64,000 nt of DNA, taken from Aristolochia californica (taxonomy: Eukaryota; Streptophyta; Magnoliopsida; Piperales; Aristolochiaceae). Every line of letters begins with the position of its first letter. Position 1 is the stretch's first letter. The notes beneath the pieces were generated by a model that saw only the letters and a program-made list of their open reading frames with translations, was not told the DNA's origin and ran no database searches. The stretch lies in NCBI GenBank assembly GCA_029961685.1, contig JARWKL010000008.1, positions 6,140,501-6,204,500 of the forward strand, read 5' to 3'. Position numbers and translations under genes: made by a program. This document shows, piece after piece, positions 1 to 10,721 of the stretch.

Positions 1-237
1 CATAATTGGGATTCTATAAAGAAGATTATATGGATCCACATTGTGATAATCAAGCGGGTATCCATATCAATTCGAATCCGGCCTTCCACGAAATAACAAA
101 ACATATTGAGGTGGACTGTCACTTTATACGGGAAAATTCCAAATCGACATATTATACCTCATTCATATTTCATTACAATGACAAGTTGTAGACATCCTTA
201 CAAAGCCTGTCACTCACAAGATCTTATCCACCCCAAC
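1..237 (+). pseudogene. Ty1/Copia RNase H C-terminus (remnant)
   Basis: The frame opening at 6 encodes the end of a Copia RNase H domain. Visible motifs are CDNQAGIHI, then [13 protein letters not shown], matching the usual CDNQAAIHIA...[16 protein letters not shown] block near the pol C-terminus. A stop at 189-191 interrupts it, but the downstream codons still resemble the usual LTKPVT ending, so this is a decayed pol end. The LTR starts 12 bases further on. The 5' part of the element lies outside the window. Known: this domain degrades the RNA template during reverse transcription. A relative with the same motifs lies inverted at 2917-3222. Confidence 0.85.
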
Positions 238-248
238 TTGAGGATTGT

Positions 249-520
249 TGTTAGAAGATGAGCTCAAGCCCACACGACCAAGGAGAAGGCCCAAATGTCC
301 AAGAGAGGTGGCATGATGGTAAATAAGAAGTCATCTCATAAAAATGGCATAAGGATATAATTAGTCAAGGAGAACATGTCTACTTATATTATTATTTTTA
401 TGTAAAGCTTGTAGCCCTAAGGGCATTATAGACATTTAACATCCTCTAAAAAACTGTAAATAGAGGCTATTGGTTTCGGGTAGAGCATCAAACTCTCTCC
501 CCTTCTCTCAACTCATCCAA

Positions 521-566
<46 letters not shown>

Positions 567-691
567 CCTCCCTCCCTTTCTCTCTTCTCTACCAGAGTTC
601 TCTCTTTGCTTCTCTTCCCTTCTTCTCTTCTCTTCTCCTCTTCCTCTTTTACTTTGATTGAGGTTCTAATCATGGGATCATAAATTCAACA
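249..691 (+). mobile_element. Copia LTR (3' LTR), TGTTGGAAG family
   Basis: This LTR directly follows the RNase H remnant. It begins TGTTAGAAGATGAGCTC and ends TTCAACA. It shares its 5' block (agctcaagcccacacgacca) and its body, including the aactgtaaatagaggct TATA-like region, with the inverted LTR at 2529-2916. The second half is a pyrimidine-rich tract, as is common for R-U5 of this family. The length is about 443 bp. The 3' edge is set by the TG...CA rule and by alignment with the inverted copy. Confidence 0.8.
523..577 (+). repeat. (CT)n/(CCCT)n microsatellite in the LTR
   Basis: About 19 CT dinucleotides run into several CCCT units, followed by further pyrimidine-rich sequence to about 645. 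It lies in the transcribed half of the LTR. Both apparent ORFs here (serine/leucine-rich on plus, arginine/glutamate-rich on minus) come from the repeat. Confidence 0.95.
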
Positions 692-992
692 AGAACAAAG
701 TTTTTAATACTTTAAGTACATGTAATGAAGTATATCGAGCTTGTTGGAACAAGGAATGCCAAGAGATATACTAAGAATTTGAAATTTTTGGCAAATTTGG
801 GATTTTTTCATGCAAAGGATAAAATCAGAAATTTTAGCACAAAAATCTTTGCAAAAGGCTTTGGCATTCCAGAAAATGTTCATCCAATGCTTTGGGATGA
901 GTTTCGGTTCTTATTTATAAGTTTCATGATGAAACTAACCATTTTTACTATTGTACAAAAAGCTACTCTAGAGGGATGATAGATCATACTTT

Positions 993-1473
993 TGTTAGGA
1001 ATTAGATGCCCTAATTCCAAACTAACAAGAGCAATAATAATAATCACGGAAGAAAGGAAAAGCAAGTACAAGAATACAAACAAGATTTATACAGGTTTGC
1101 CTCAAGGTGAGACTACGTCCTATCTTCCACCATTGTCGTATTCCATTATAAAGATAAAATAGTTTACAAGAGAGATCGCATACTTACATGTGTTTTCTCT
1201 AACCTCCCGAGCTACAAGTCCAACTCCTTCTCGGTGATGATAAAACCCTAATAACAACGCCCCTCAATTATAAAGAGAAAATTAGGGCAATCGCGATATA
1301 AGAGTAAAATTTCTAAATTGCCCTTAATGAAACAACAATTAGAAGTCTTCCTAACCCAACACCCCCCCCCCCCCCCCCCCCCCCTTTGCCAAACCCCATG
1401 GCGACCTTTCTGCGAAGGTAAATCTGCGTACCGACACAATGTAAGGTGTTGATTAGGCTCCACAAACTTAACA
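993..1473 (-). mobile_element. Solo Copia LTR with perfect 5-bp target-site duplication
   Basis: The LTR starts TGTTAGGAATTAGA (plus coordinates) and ends CTTAACA, flanked on both sides by ACTTT (988-992 and 1474-1478). It closely resembles the LTR of the Tnt1-like element at 52477-57340, which shares gattagacgccctaattcc-type and gatttatacaggtt blocks. The absence of internal sequence together with intact duplications indicates LTR-LTR recombination after insertion. It contains a 23-base poly-C run. Confidence 0.92.
1362..1384 (+). repeat. Poly-C/poly-G tract
   Basis: A run of 23 consecutive C on the plus strand lies inside the solo LTR. The related LTR at 52477-52887 has only a short C run at the equivalent place, so the tract expanded in this copy or is a sequencing artefact. 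Confidence 0.95.
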
Positions 1474-2259
1474 ACTTTTTTATTGATTGATCATTCAACA
1501 CCAAATTTTTTTTTTGTTTTACTTCCTTTGGCAAATCTGAATGATCGATCATGTTTTACACACTTATTTGGCAGTATCCAGGATGATCAATTGTGCTTTA
1601 TAACTCCTTTGCATCATAATGGATACTTAATCATTCATGTAAAGGATGATTGACCATGTATTATAAGCCTTGCCTTACAACATTTTTTTATAATTGATCA
1701 TGAGTCATGAAGGATGATGATATATCATGCCTTATGTTGGAAAGTGTGTTACATTTTGGATGATTGATTACACGTTTAGAACAATGATCAATGATATCGT
1801 TTCGCAGCATATGCAATTAAGCTCTAAGTATGGGTTAGGCCAAAACTAAGGGATTAATTGTTTTTAAAACATTTGTATAAGATTTTAAAACATGGATTTT
1901 GAAAAAAAATTATATCCTAATACTCCAAAACATACTTTTATCTAAGAATTAGAATTTGGGTGGCTATCCTCTTACATAGCTAGAGGTTTGGGGATTTTCT
2001 ATGAGATAGACTCTTGATCTTCAAGTCTTTATCCTTCCTTCTTTGTAGGTGCTCTCTCAAGATGATATTTTTGCTTTTAGCTTGATGCATTTTATGTTTG
2101 TTTAGCAAGTTCATCTTCATAGACCTTGTGTGTGTGTGTTTCTTGAAGGGAATGTGCATTTCTTCACCCTTAAATACTTAGTTTAGAATTATCAACTCAC
2201 TAGCTTAAATTTTGTTACCATCAAAATCAAGGACTTGAGTCAACTTAGGTCAACAATCA

Positions 2260-2528
2260 CCCCCTCTTTGATGATGACAAAACTTAGCATATGGAAAATG
2301 AAAACTCCCCTTACTTTGTATGTGCATGTTAATTTACTCCTCCTTTAAACTTAGCATACATTTCTTTTCAATGTATTTCCATTAAATTTACTTACTCGCC
2401 CTTCATCTATGCTATACATGTTCTCTCTTTTGTTTCAACCATCAAAAACATAATTAGCAAATGAAATACAAAGATAACATAGAGCAAGTTAGTAGGTGTA
2501 ATTTAAAATTATCTTAAAAAATTGAATA
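2260..2528 (-). mobile_element. 3' untranslated end and polypurine region of the SIRE-like element
   Basis: Read on the minus strand, this AT-rich stretch leads into two purine-rich tracts (aaggggag near 2305 and aaagaggggg at 2260) and then the LTR at 2259. The SIRE-like element at 26480-26775 has the same arrangement. No ORF is present. The upstream pol is missing because the Copia fragment 2529-3222 begins here. Confidence 0.5.
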
Positions 2529-2916
2529 TGTTTAATTTAGGACCCCATAATTAGAACCTTGAGCAAAGTAAGTGAGGGAGAGAAGAAGAGAAGAAGGGAA
2601 GGAACTCGGGTAAAGTAGGGAGAAAGCCTTTAGGATGAGAGAGCTTGGACGAATTGAGAGGAGGGGAGAGAGACTTGATGCTCTACCCCAAGCCAAGGGC
2701 CTCTATTTATAGTTTATGATAGGATGTTACAATGTCAATAATTCCCTTAGGTCTACAAGTTTTACTTGAGAAAAAAACATAAGAAGACATGTTCTCCTTG
2801 AATAATTACCCCCATGTGTCATCTTTATGATATAACACTTTATTTACTATCATGCCACCCCTCTTGGACATGTGGGCCTTCTCTATACTCGTGTGGGCTT
2901 GAGCCCATCTCTAACA
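2529..2916 (-). mobile_element. Copia LTR, inverted relative of the 249-691 LTR
   Basis: On the minus strand it begins TGTTAGAGATGGGCTC at 2916, preceded by a purine tract (ttagggaggag), and ends TAAATTAAACA at 2529. It aligns through most of its length with the LTR at 249-691, including the accaagg/ggcccacatgtcc block, the TATA-like ctataaatagaggc and the pyrimidine-rich end, but lacks the long CT array, so it is 388 bp. Confidence 0.8.
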
Positions 2917-3222
2917 CTCCTCCCTAAGTTAGGGGTGAGAAAACATTGTAAATGCCCAACTTGTTGTAAATGGTGGATAGGATTTTGCGAGTGACCGGGT
3001 TTGTGAGGATGTTTGAAACTTGTCCTTGTGAAGAGATATGTCTAAGTGATAATATGTAAGATTGGAATTTTTCTAGTATAAAGTGGCAGTCCACCTCAAA
3101 TGTGTTTTGTTCTTTCATGGAAGACCGGATTTGAGTGATATGGATCACAACTTGATTATCACAATATAGATTCATAGAAGCTCCTTGATGAAATCCCAGT
3201 TTAGTGAGAAGAGACTTGATTC
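2917..3222 (-). pseudogene. Ty1/Copia RNase H C-terminus (remnant)
   Basis: The minus frame from 3175 reads MNLYCDNQVVIHI, then EVDCHFILEK, then NILTNPVTRKILS, the order seen at the end of Copia pol. Upstream codons (SLLTKLGFHQ) extend the similarity to about 3222, where it stops abruptly against SIRE LTR sequence. It ends just before its own LTR at 2916. Together with the 1-691 copy it forms a tail-to-tail pair of the same family. Confidence 0.82.
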
Positions 3223-3277
3223 TAGTATTTCAAATATATTTCCTTCAAAAAATATTCATTTCAAGGTCTAAAGCATA

Positions 3278-3520
3278 TGTTGAAATATATGATGTAATTA
3301 GGGTGGCACTGATGTGATTAGTTTATGTTTCTTGTCTCTTCTTCTCTCTTCTAGAGTGAAGGGCATAATTGAAATATTATGCTTTTATTCATTTATAAAT
3401 AGAGCTTTAGGAGGAGGGTTTGGACACAAGTCCATAACCTCATTCTTCCTTTTGTTTTCTCCCCAAAGTGCCTTTTCTTCTTTCTCCATGGTGTAATCCA
3501 TGGAGTCCTGAAAACCAATA
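3278..3520 (+). repeat. 5' LTR of the 3.4-kb element
   Basis: It starts TGTTGAAATATATGATG and shares with the 3' copy the blocks gtttatgtttcttgtct, ggacacaa and tccataacctcattcttcc. A TATA-like sequence (tttataaatagag) lies near 3394. The expected CA terminus reads TA next to the primer-binding site. Confidence 0.85.
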
Positions 3521-6458
3521 TGGTATTAAAACATTGATTTTCAAGACTTGTAGCTATGGTGTTTTAGGATTTCAATTATTTTCCCTACTCGGTTTATGCG
3601 TCATGAAGGCGTTGTCATTCTAAAGAAAATTAGCAGAGTCTTATTCTAAGAATCATCTTCTTCTCTGTGTTCGTTTACTGCTGCTTAGTGGATGATCAAT
3701 CTATCACCTTTTTCTCCGTCTTTGTTGCTCTGGCATTTTAATTTATGGATCTTTGTTTCCAGTAACCTTATTGTCGTGGATCAAAAAATATTTTCTTCTA
3801 CAACATGGTTATTTTTTTGTTGTGTGGTTTCTTCTATGGAAGTTATAACAATTAGATAGAATCCTTATCAAGTTGTTCTCGGTTCAACACAACATTGGAT
3901 TTGGAAATCTCTATGTTCCTCTTTATCTGCCTAGATACAACAACAAAGTAAAGGAGATGACTTTGTAGTAGCTATTTGTTTTTTTTTTATGATCAATAGA
4001 GAGTGCTATAGCTCTTTCGACCCTTGAAATTATTGCATGTGAGCCTTTGAGATTATCTTCTTTCTGCTGGCATTGCTGGTATCTGTTGCTTACAGTAGAG
4101 TTTATGATCAAAGCTTATTTTTTGTTAGCATCAATCTCTTGATTCTCTTCTACCTTTCTCTCTTTGGAGAAGTATTTGCGGTAGTTGAATTATGGTTCTC
4201 CTTTTCCTTATTCTGGCCAACATAGAGAACTCCATGCAGAGGACTTCGTATCTCTATTTTTTATCGATCCCTCAAAGGAAGAGGGAGTGTTTGGCGATTC
4301 ATGGTAGTGATCAGAGTTGGGAGCATCAACAACAACATATCTCACAAGAAGTTAAATTCTAACAATCATTCTCGGTATCATGGGCTGGTTCATCTTCTTT
4401 CCAACAACTGCAATCGTGTTCTAGAATTCAAGGTGATGATTGGTGGAAGATTGCTTCAAGGTGGCCCCATGTAGGATCGAGCTATAGACCTTCAATTTAC
4501 AAACATATGGCTTGCTAAGTTATCCTGAGTTGGATTAATCCAGTCAACAACTCAATTGTCTTCGCTGTCATCCAACAGAAGTCTCTGCAAATCCGTGTTA
4601 TCATCTGGCGAGATTATCTTTCCTACCCGTTCAATGTTTTGTCCTTCCGAATTAATCTCCATAAGTTATTACGCTGATTTCTTGTTGATTTTCTTCGGCT
4701 ATATTGATCAGCCTGAATCACATAAACACAACATGGAAACACAGAGCAAATCCGAGTATCCACTGAGCTACAAGCCAAAGATTATATGTGGAAGTTTGAT
4801 CCAAATACATTGTTGTCAGTTGTTATCCCAATATACAACAAAAGATTATCTGTGGAAGACGATCCAACTGTCTTTCATGATATTCACTCTGTCGCGAATT
4901 ATTCACTCTGCTCTACCTTCCAGTTTTATCTATGAGCTTTATCTCTTGAGCTTTCAAAGATAGAATCGTATCAACAATTGTCAATCTGGTTATCTTCGTT
5001 GGCTCATCTTCTTGCCCCAGCTCCATTGCCAATTACAGAGGATCAATGGCTATCTCTAGTTCATTGAATTTCTTCCACTGATGGAAGTTTATCGTTGGTC
5101 AGAAAATTTCTTTGTTATTTTTCTTCACCGCTACTTCTCTGGGGTCTTATTGCTGTTAATTCGAAAGATTACTTCATGCCAGTCATTTTTCTCTCATTTA
5201 TGCTTTACGATCACTCGACAACATTGCTCTGTTTGGAAAGATCTCATATGACTCAGCTAATTGTTATTTGGTTGTTGTTGCCTACCGAGTGATATGTGTG
5301 ATTTACTCATTTCAAGCTGGTTATTTCCCTAGCGCCAGCTCTGTTGCTATTGTCAAAGACGAAGACACTAGACTCAACCAAGTTAGTCTAATTAATATGA
5401 CGAGTTCACATAATGATTTTCCTCATTGGTTATTTCCCGAGTGCCTGCTTCGTTACTATTTTCGAAGATGATGACACCAGACTCTACTAAGTCAATCTAA
5501 TTAATCTGCTGGGTTAACCCAGTAAGCGGTCGACTTGACTGATTTTGTTCCGCTCGGGTTAACCTAGCGAGTCGGGTCAAGGTCTTGACTTAGCTCAACT
5601 TGAACCGAGTCGACTCGACCCACTTGCTCTCTACTTCTCTTATACGGGCCTGAGTCCCGAGTTCTATACCAATTCCTCCTCGAACTCACCTATATTGGTC
5701 TGATACCTCACTCGTCTTGACTCCGTCTTGACTCTGGCTTCATAATTATCTTGGATTATTGGCTGCTTATTACTTGGTTCTAGTTATTATTTGGTAGACA
5801 ACTTCTTTATGGACTCGCTGAGGATTATCTCATGTGTCTTTATTAACCTTAAGGACTTTCATTATTTGGTAAGTGTTATTTGGGCATTGCCCCATATCCA
5901 CTACTACAATTGTGTCTCTTTGATTGAGACATTATTATTGAAGAATGACTCCTTAGTAGCTCTCCTCAGTAGCTGATTGTTGTTAGGATTGGCTCATAAG
6001 ATGGAGATTTGAATTTCTTAGAAAAATAAAGCAAATGGTGGCCTCAACATCTTATCTTCCTCATTACCTATTACCCATTGGTTATTTACCGGTCTTTTCT
6101 CCTATTGTCCCTTATTTTACTCTCACTTATCCCTTTGGCGAAACCTTTTGGGAGCATTTCTTTGGTTGGTCCCTTTATTTATATGGGTGTTTTAAGTCAT
6201 TTGAGACTTTTTATTAGTACCCTTGGGTTTTTATCTTCGTCTTGTGAATGATAGACATTATCCACTTTAGTTATTATTATCACTATATTTGGTTAAAATT
6301 CTTTGAGGTTAATTTTGACTTATATTTTATCACCCATTTCTACCCTTTGAGAGTCGGTGACTGGTGTTGGGATACCATATTGGAGGAACTTATTACTACA
6401 TCTATGTTATTTGGTTCAAGTTGGGATCGCTGCCATTACCTCCCAGCTTGAGGGGGAA

Positions 6459-6700
6459 TGTTGGAAGATATGATGTAATTGGGGTGGGGTTGATGTAATT
6501 AGTTTATGTTTCTTGTCTATTATTCACTCTTCTAGGGTGAAGGATATAATTGTAATATTATACTTTTAATCATTTATAAATAGGGATTTAGTGGGAGGAT
6601 TTGGACACAAATCCATAACCTCATTCTTCCTCTTGTTTTCTCCCCAATTTGCCTTTTCTTATTTTTCGATGGTGTAATCCATAGAGTCTTGAAATCAACA
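6459..6700 (+). repeat. 3' LTR of the 3.4-kb element
   Basis: It starts TGTTGGAAGATATG after a purine tract and ends GAAATCAACA. The TATA-like tttataaataggg is kept near 6573. Its 5' end is the TGTTGGAAG sequence shared with the LTRs at 36800, 42454, 57746 and 62807. Confidence 0.87.
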
Positions 6701-6959
6701 ACATCATAATGAATAAAGATCTCAAGCATCATGGAAAGTTGAGAAATCTTGAAGAAGCACCCTTGAGAGATGAAGTCAAATTGAAGACTAGAGTTCTAGG
6801 ACTTACTAAGAAATATCAAAACTCAGTCTATGTAAAAAAGAACTTTTCAACTCCAAATTTGAGGTACAATGCAAACTTGGAGCTTTAAGACATAATATGC
6901 ATTCAAACATGTTTTAAAACCATCATATACACATTTCAAACATGTTCTAAGCACTTAGG

Positions 6960-7460
6960 ATCATTAATTATCATACTTTCAAAGTAAATTAGTTGGTTTG
7001 TCACTAGAATGATTGATCAACATCTACCAATGATCGATCATCCAGAAGTGCATTGGCTAAAATTATAAAGCATGATCGATCAACCTAAGTCGATTGACCA
7101 ATCAACCTAAGTCGATTGACCAATCAACCAAAGTCGATAGATCAATCAACCTAAGTTGATTGATCGATCATCCCATTTGTATTGATCGATCAATATTGAC
7201 CAGGTAAGGGAATTTCATGTTAATTAATTGATCAACCTATAAGACTGATAGATCATATAGAACTTTGTAGTCAGTGACATAAAGCATGATCGATCATGAG
7301 ACGTTCAATGATCGATCATACTTTCAATGCACTGCCAGAGGGAATTCTAATTGATTGATCATACCATCAATCAATAAGACACATTCTGACAGAAAAATAA
7401 TTGATTACACTTGACTAATCAATCGATCACTTTATAGTGATCGATCAATGTAAGCTCTGA
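6960..7460. repeat. Array of TGATCGATCA-type palindromic words in a SIRE-like LTR
   Basis: More than a dozen words of the form TGATCGATCA, TTGATTGATC or AATCGATCAC lie at irregular spacing of about 15-45 bases, all upstream of a TATA-like box near 7501. Two neighbouring words (cctaagtcgattgaccaatcaa, about 7085-7125) are themselves tandemly duplicated. The related LTRs at 27190-27670 and 36070-36440 have the same array at the same place. Confidence 0.85.
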
Positions 7461-8182
7461 TTTTTAAAAATGGGCAAAAAATAACTAGTTTGGTTTGGGA
7501 AACTTATAAATATCACACCAAACTTTTTATTGAAAAGTTAATTAGCATTTATTGGCATATTTTTAAGATTTTACTCTCATTTCTTTGAAAATTCTCCCAA
7601 AGTGTTTTTTTGATAAAAAGTGAGCCTACACTCTTGAAAATACCATACTCTTTTTTCAAATCCTCTCCATTACATATGCATTAGATAAGCTCCTTCACTT
7701 CCATTGTGGTATAAAGTTAGAAGCTTGGATTTCTTAAGGAGAAGATTTTCTCTAAGTGATAAAGGGTGTACGTTTTATCCTTTTTTTGTACTTTTCTTTT
7801 GAAAAAGGTTCATCTAAGATCCTATTGAAAACTAGATAGATAGGGCCTAGTTAGAGTTAGAATCTAGCCAATCTCTTTGGGAGATTGTTTATAAAAGCGT
7901 ATGTTTGAGCTACAAGTGGCTTAAAGAGAGATGAAATATCTTTGATGTAAATTCCGGCTAATAGAACTAAATTAGTGGAATTTCCTAAGCAAGTGTTCTT
8001 TGGTGGTGAATACTAATAGAAGATTGGGGAACATCAATAATAAAATATCTTGTGTTATCTTTATAGTATGTGAATGTTTTACTTTTAAATTTATATGTTT
8101 GCATGCTTTCTAATTCCATGTCTTATGTAAAATCTTAATTTGTAATCCTCAATTCACCCCCCTCTTGAGAAGCCATTTGGGC

Positions 8183-9490
8183 TAATAGTAGCTTCTCTCA
8201 TTCAAATGAGATGAGGTCAGTTTTGCCAGAGGTTGATCCAAGATTGCAAAAGTTTCTTACGAACAATTCAATTGAATTACAAAAGTCTCTTCAAATAGGC
8301 AAATATTAAAGAACAAGCATACTCAGATAAGTACAATCAATCCTATGTACGTACTATGCAATAATAGCTCAATCAGGTCCCTATTTTAACCAGATTTCAA
8401 AATAATAGCTTATATAGAATCCAATTGGTTTTACAAATATGGGGGATTACATAAAGCAGTTCAATGTAAATGATGAATTTAAATGAGTATCCGGCAAGTA
8501 ATATCCTGAACAAAGCAATTCAATTTTAAAGTAAGGCAGCACTTTAAAAATTCATCCCCAAAATTTTAATACAATGCATCAAACCCTTTTAAATCTAAAT
8601 GATAGAATGAATAGTATGGTTTTAAAGTATGAGAGCGATGATTATGACACAAGAGATATTAACTAAAAAGATTTCAAAGTATAAGCTTGAAAATACTTAG
8701 CTTTGTGAGGAATTTTATTTTTCATAAGTCAAAATTAACCTCTAAATAGATTTTGAAGTGTACAAAAGCTTTGGACTTGTCATAGAAGCCTTAGGAGTCA
8801 AGAAAGATGTTGTTTGGGGCACAAAAAAAAACATAAATAGATGAGCTTAATGTTTAGAAATAGAGTCATTGAACTAAAAAAAAGGGACATTTTGTCCTCT
8901 TGCAAATCTTGAATTAAAATCATGATAAAATACTTAAAAATTTTCATGATGTTTTTTTAATCTCATGAATAAGTCACTTGCAAATTTTGGAAATCAGTCT
9001 TGGTCGAATCGAAGCCTTCAACCTTCTTTCATAGCCTTTTTGGAACACACTGTTTGGATGGATATGGGTAGTCAAAGAGTCTTCGTTAGATGATTGGTCT
9101 TCGTCTTCTGGTACTCGACTTCTTTGGCCTATGTATTCAGATGATTCACTAAACAGATGCTTCCTAAAGCATTTCTCTCTCATCTCCTATCATATGTGGT
9201 CTTTATTTAGTTTGATGACCTTCAATAAATCTCTTTTCTTTTTTCAGGATTGGCTGAAGGTATTTATAATACCTTCTCTCTCTCCTATCTGGTTAGATGA
9301 GAGTTGTCCGATCGAAAGACACTGCTTTTTTTGCTCTTCATTTTCTTGGGAAATCAGAAGGTGGGCTTCACTCCATTCAGTTGGATGACTTGGCCTTGGT
9401 TGTTATGCTAAGCTCTTTTGTCCAGTTTCAAAGTGCTACTAGGCCATTCCAATGGTGTGATTTTTAACATGAGCCGCTTATTTTCCTTGA
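8183..9490. other. Intergenic stretch, nothing recognised
   Basis: This is AT-rich DNA with short frames only. It could begin as internal sequence of the SIRE-like element whose LTR ends near 8182, but no gag or primer-binding site is convincing (atagtagcttc at 8183 is at best a very decayed one). The small frames at 8974-9183 (minus) and 9131-9388 (plus) overlap each other and match no family I know. Confidence 0.5.
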
Positions 9491-9492
9491 GG

Positions 9493-9812
9493 CTGTGTTT
9501 GGAACACAAAAAGTGGAGAGAAAAGAAAAGGAAGGGAAAAGAAAGAGAAAGAGAAATGAAAAAAAAATATTTTCTCTTATTTGGATGCCTATGAAAAATC
9601 AGAGAGAAAAAATAAAAGAGAAATATAATTTTTCATGTTTGGATATAAGTGAAAAATGAAAAAAGAAAAGAAAATTTATAATATTTTAAATTTATTATGA
9701 TTAAAAATTTCTCTCAAGTTTCTATTTCTTTTCTTTTCTCTCCAAATTCCATCATTTGTGAGGTAAATTTTTCGATCTTATTTTCTTTTCTGTGCTATGC
9801 TACCAAACAACA
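9493..9812. mobile_element. Possible MITE with TGTTTGG inverted ends
   Basis: The left end reads gtgtttggaac followed by purine-rich sequence. The right end reads accaaacaacat, so its reverse complement gives gttgtttggt followed by a similar purine-rich tract. The two halves are roughly complementary (agaaaagaaaa against ttttcttttct) over about 320 bases. No clean target-site duplication was found, so the assignment is tentative. Confidence 0.35.
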
Positions 9813-9889
9813 TAAAATAACTTTCTTTCTCCTCTTATGTTTAGACCTGTCCTTACCACTCACCATCATGAAAAGTTTCGTATGACAAT

Positions 9890-10721
9890 AGGACCCCTTG
9901 TGGAGAGGGGGGTCTCTCCCTTTCCCGCGTTAAAAATACATGACTCACCTGACCAGGTAATTGGCTCAACGGCGGACCCGGTCTGATCACATTGACTATC
10001 ATTCCTCCAGGCTTGATCGATCCCTTCTGCCAATCAAATTCCGTTAATTGACGACGAGGCAGCCTCTGACAAACTTAGAGTAGAAGCGCAGTCGATCGGT
10101 GTTTAGTGCTTTTTCTTACCTCTTTGTGCACGTGGCCTTATTCTATTGGTCTGTCAAGAGAAATCAAAGAACGCTGAAGGTCTTCACGCTTCTTCCAAAT
10201 CCCGTTGTTCATTTGAACTTTGAACTCAAATTTCATAGAGAGCGAAGAAGCTCTTCTGCTATTAGGCATTTTTTCTTGCCTCCATCCCCGATTCCTGAAA
10301 GCAGTAGACAGGTAATTTCGAGTTATCTGATCTTTAAATTATTTGGTTTGTTCGGAAGAAAGCGATCGAACCTTGCACGACAAGATTCGAATTTCTGATT
10401 TTTCCTTTGTTTATTTGGCTCAGAGAATTTTCTTTTCTAACTTCTCTTTGTCTGTACTAGTTACTTGTTTGTTAAGTCTATTCTCTATTTTGATCTCTTA
10501 AAACAGTATGACAGCTATTTATTGCCGAGTATTTGGTTGTTTCTTCGAACGACTTTTTATCAGATTTTACGTGATTCTGGTGGACCTTCAAAACTTGGAC
10601 TGCAGGGTCATTTTATGTGAATTTTGCGTTTGGGTGGTCTCGTTAAATGCAATGATCAGTCGATATGGATTTTCTTGTCCTAGGTTTGGCGGATCTGTGT
10701 TACTCTTTTGTCATCATCCAC
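9890..10721 (+). promoter_or_regulatory. Upstream region and probable 5' UTR of the RhoGAP-domain gene
   Basis: The coding start is at 10722. A likely non-coding first exon ends at agtagacag/gtaatttcg (donor near 10311), and a 5' UTR intron could end at tgtcctag near 10682 (ttttcttgtcctag looks like a good acceptor). The frames at 10099-10398 and 10508-10861 would then be UTR or intron. No TATA box is convincing, and transcript ends cannot be fixed from the sequence. Confidence 0.4.

Larger units (their letters stand above)
700..2259 (-). mobile_element. SIRE-like Copia LTR, minus strand, interrupted
   Basis: Read on the minus strand, a purine tract (aaagaggggg, about 2260-2269) is followed by TGATTGTTGACC, and the sequence then follows the same plan as the long LTRs at 26776-28380 and 35661-36799: an array of TGATYGATCA-like words (about 1480-1800 here), then a region with aacttataaataag, a TATA-like box. 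The solo LTR at 993-1473 splits it. The far end near 700 is undefined because the 249-691 LTR abuts it. No coding capacity. Confidence 0.6.
3278..6700 (+). mobile_element. Complete non-autonomous LTR retrotransposon (3.4 kb)
   Basis: Two similar LTRs (3278-3520 and 6459-6700) flank 2.9 kb. The 5' LTR is followed at once by TGGTATTAAAAC (3521-3532), a decayed initiator-methionine tRNA primer-binding site (usual form TGGTATCAGAGC). The 3' LTR is preceded by a purine tract (gagggggaa, 6450-6458). The interior has no reverse transcriptase, integrase or gag; the longest open frames (about 135 codons) resemble nothing I recognise. It carries a stretch rich in GACTCG/GGGTTAAC words (about 5500-5640), shared in style with 50180-50320. 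Flanks gcata/acatc are only a partial duplication (3 of 5). Confidence 0.8.
3222..8182 (+). mobile_element. SIRE-like Copia LTR, plus strand, split by an inserted element
   Basis: The block gtatttcaaatatatttcc...ttcaaggtctaaagcat (about 3222-3277) resumes after the inserted element as acatcataatg...gatctcaagcatc (6701 onward). Together they match the continuous sequence 26840-28380. The rest carries the TGATCGATCA word array (about 6960-7460), a TATA-like region (aacttataaatatcac near 7501) and an end aattcaccccccctcttgag near 8160. The first ~60 bases of the LTR are missing, replaced by the Copia fragment 2529-3222. Whether this is a 5' LTR or a solo LTR is unclear. Confidence 0.65.

Noticed and set aside
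10099..10398. 99-codon frame as the first exon of the RhoGAP-domain gene
   Set aside because: It spans a likely 5' UTR splice donor and cannot join in phase with the conserved exons; the start at 10722 fits.
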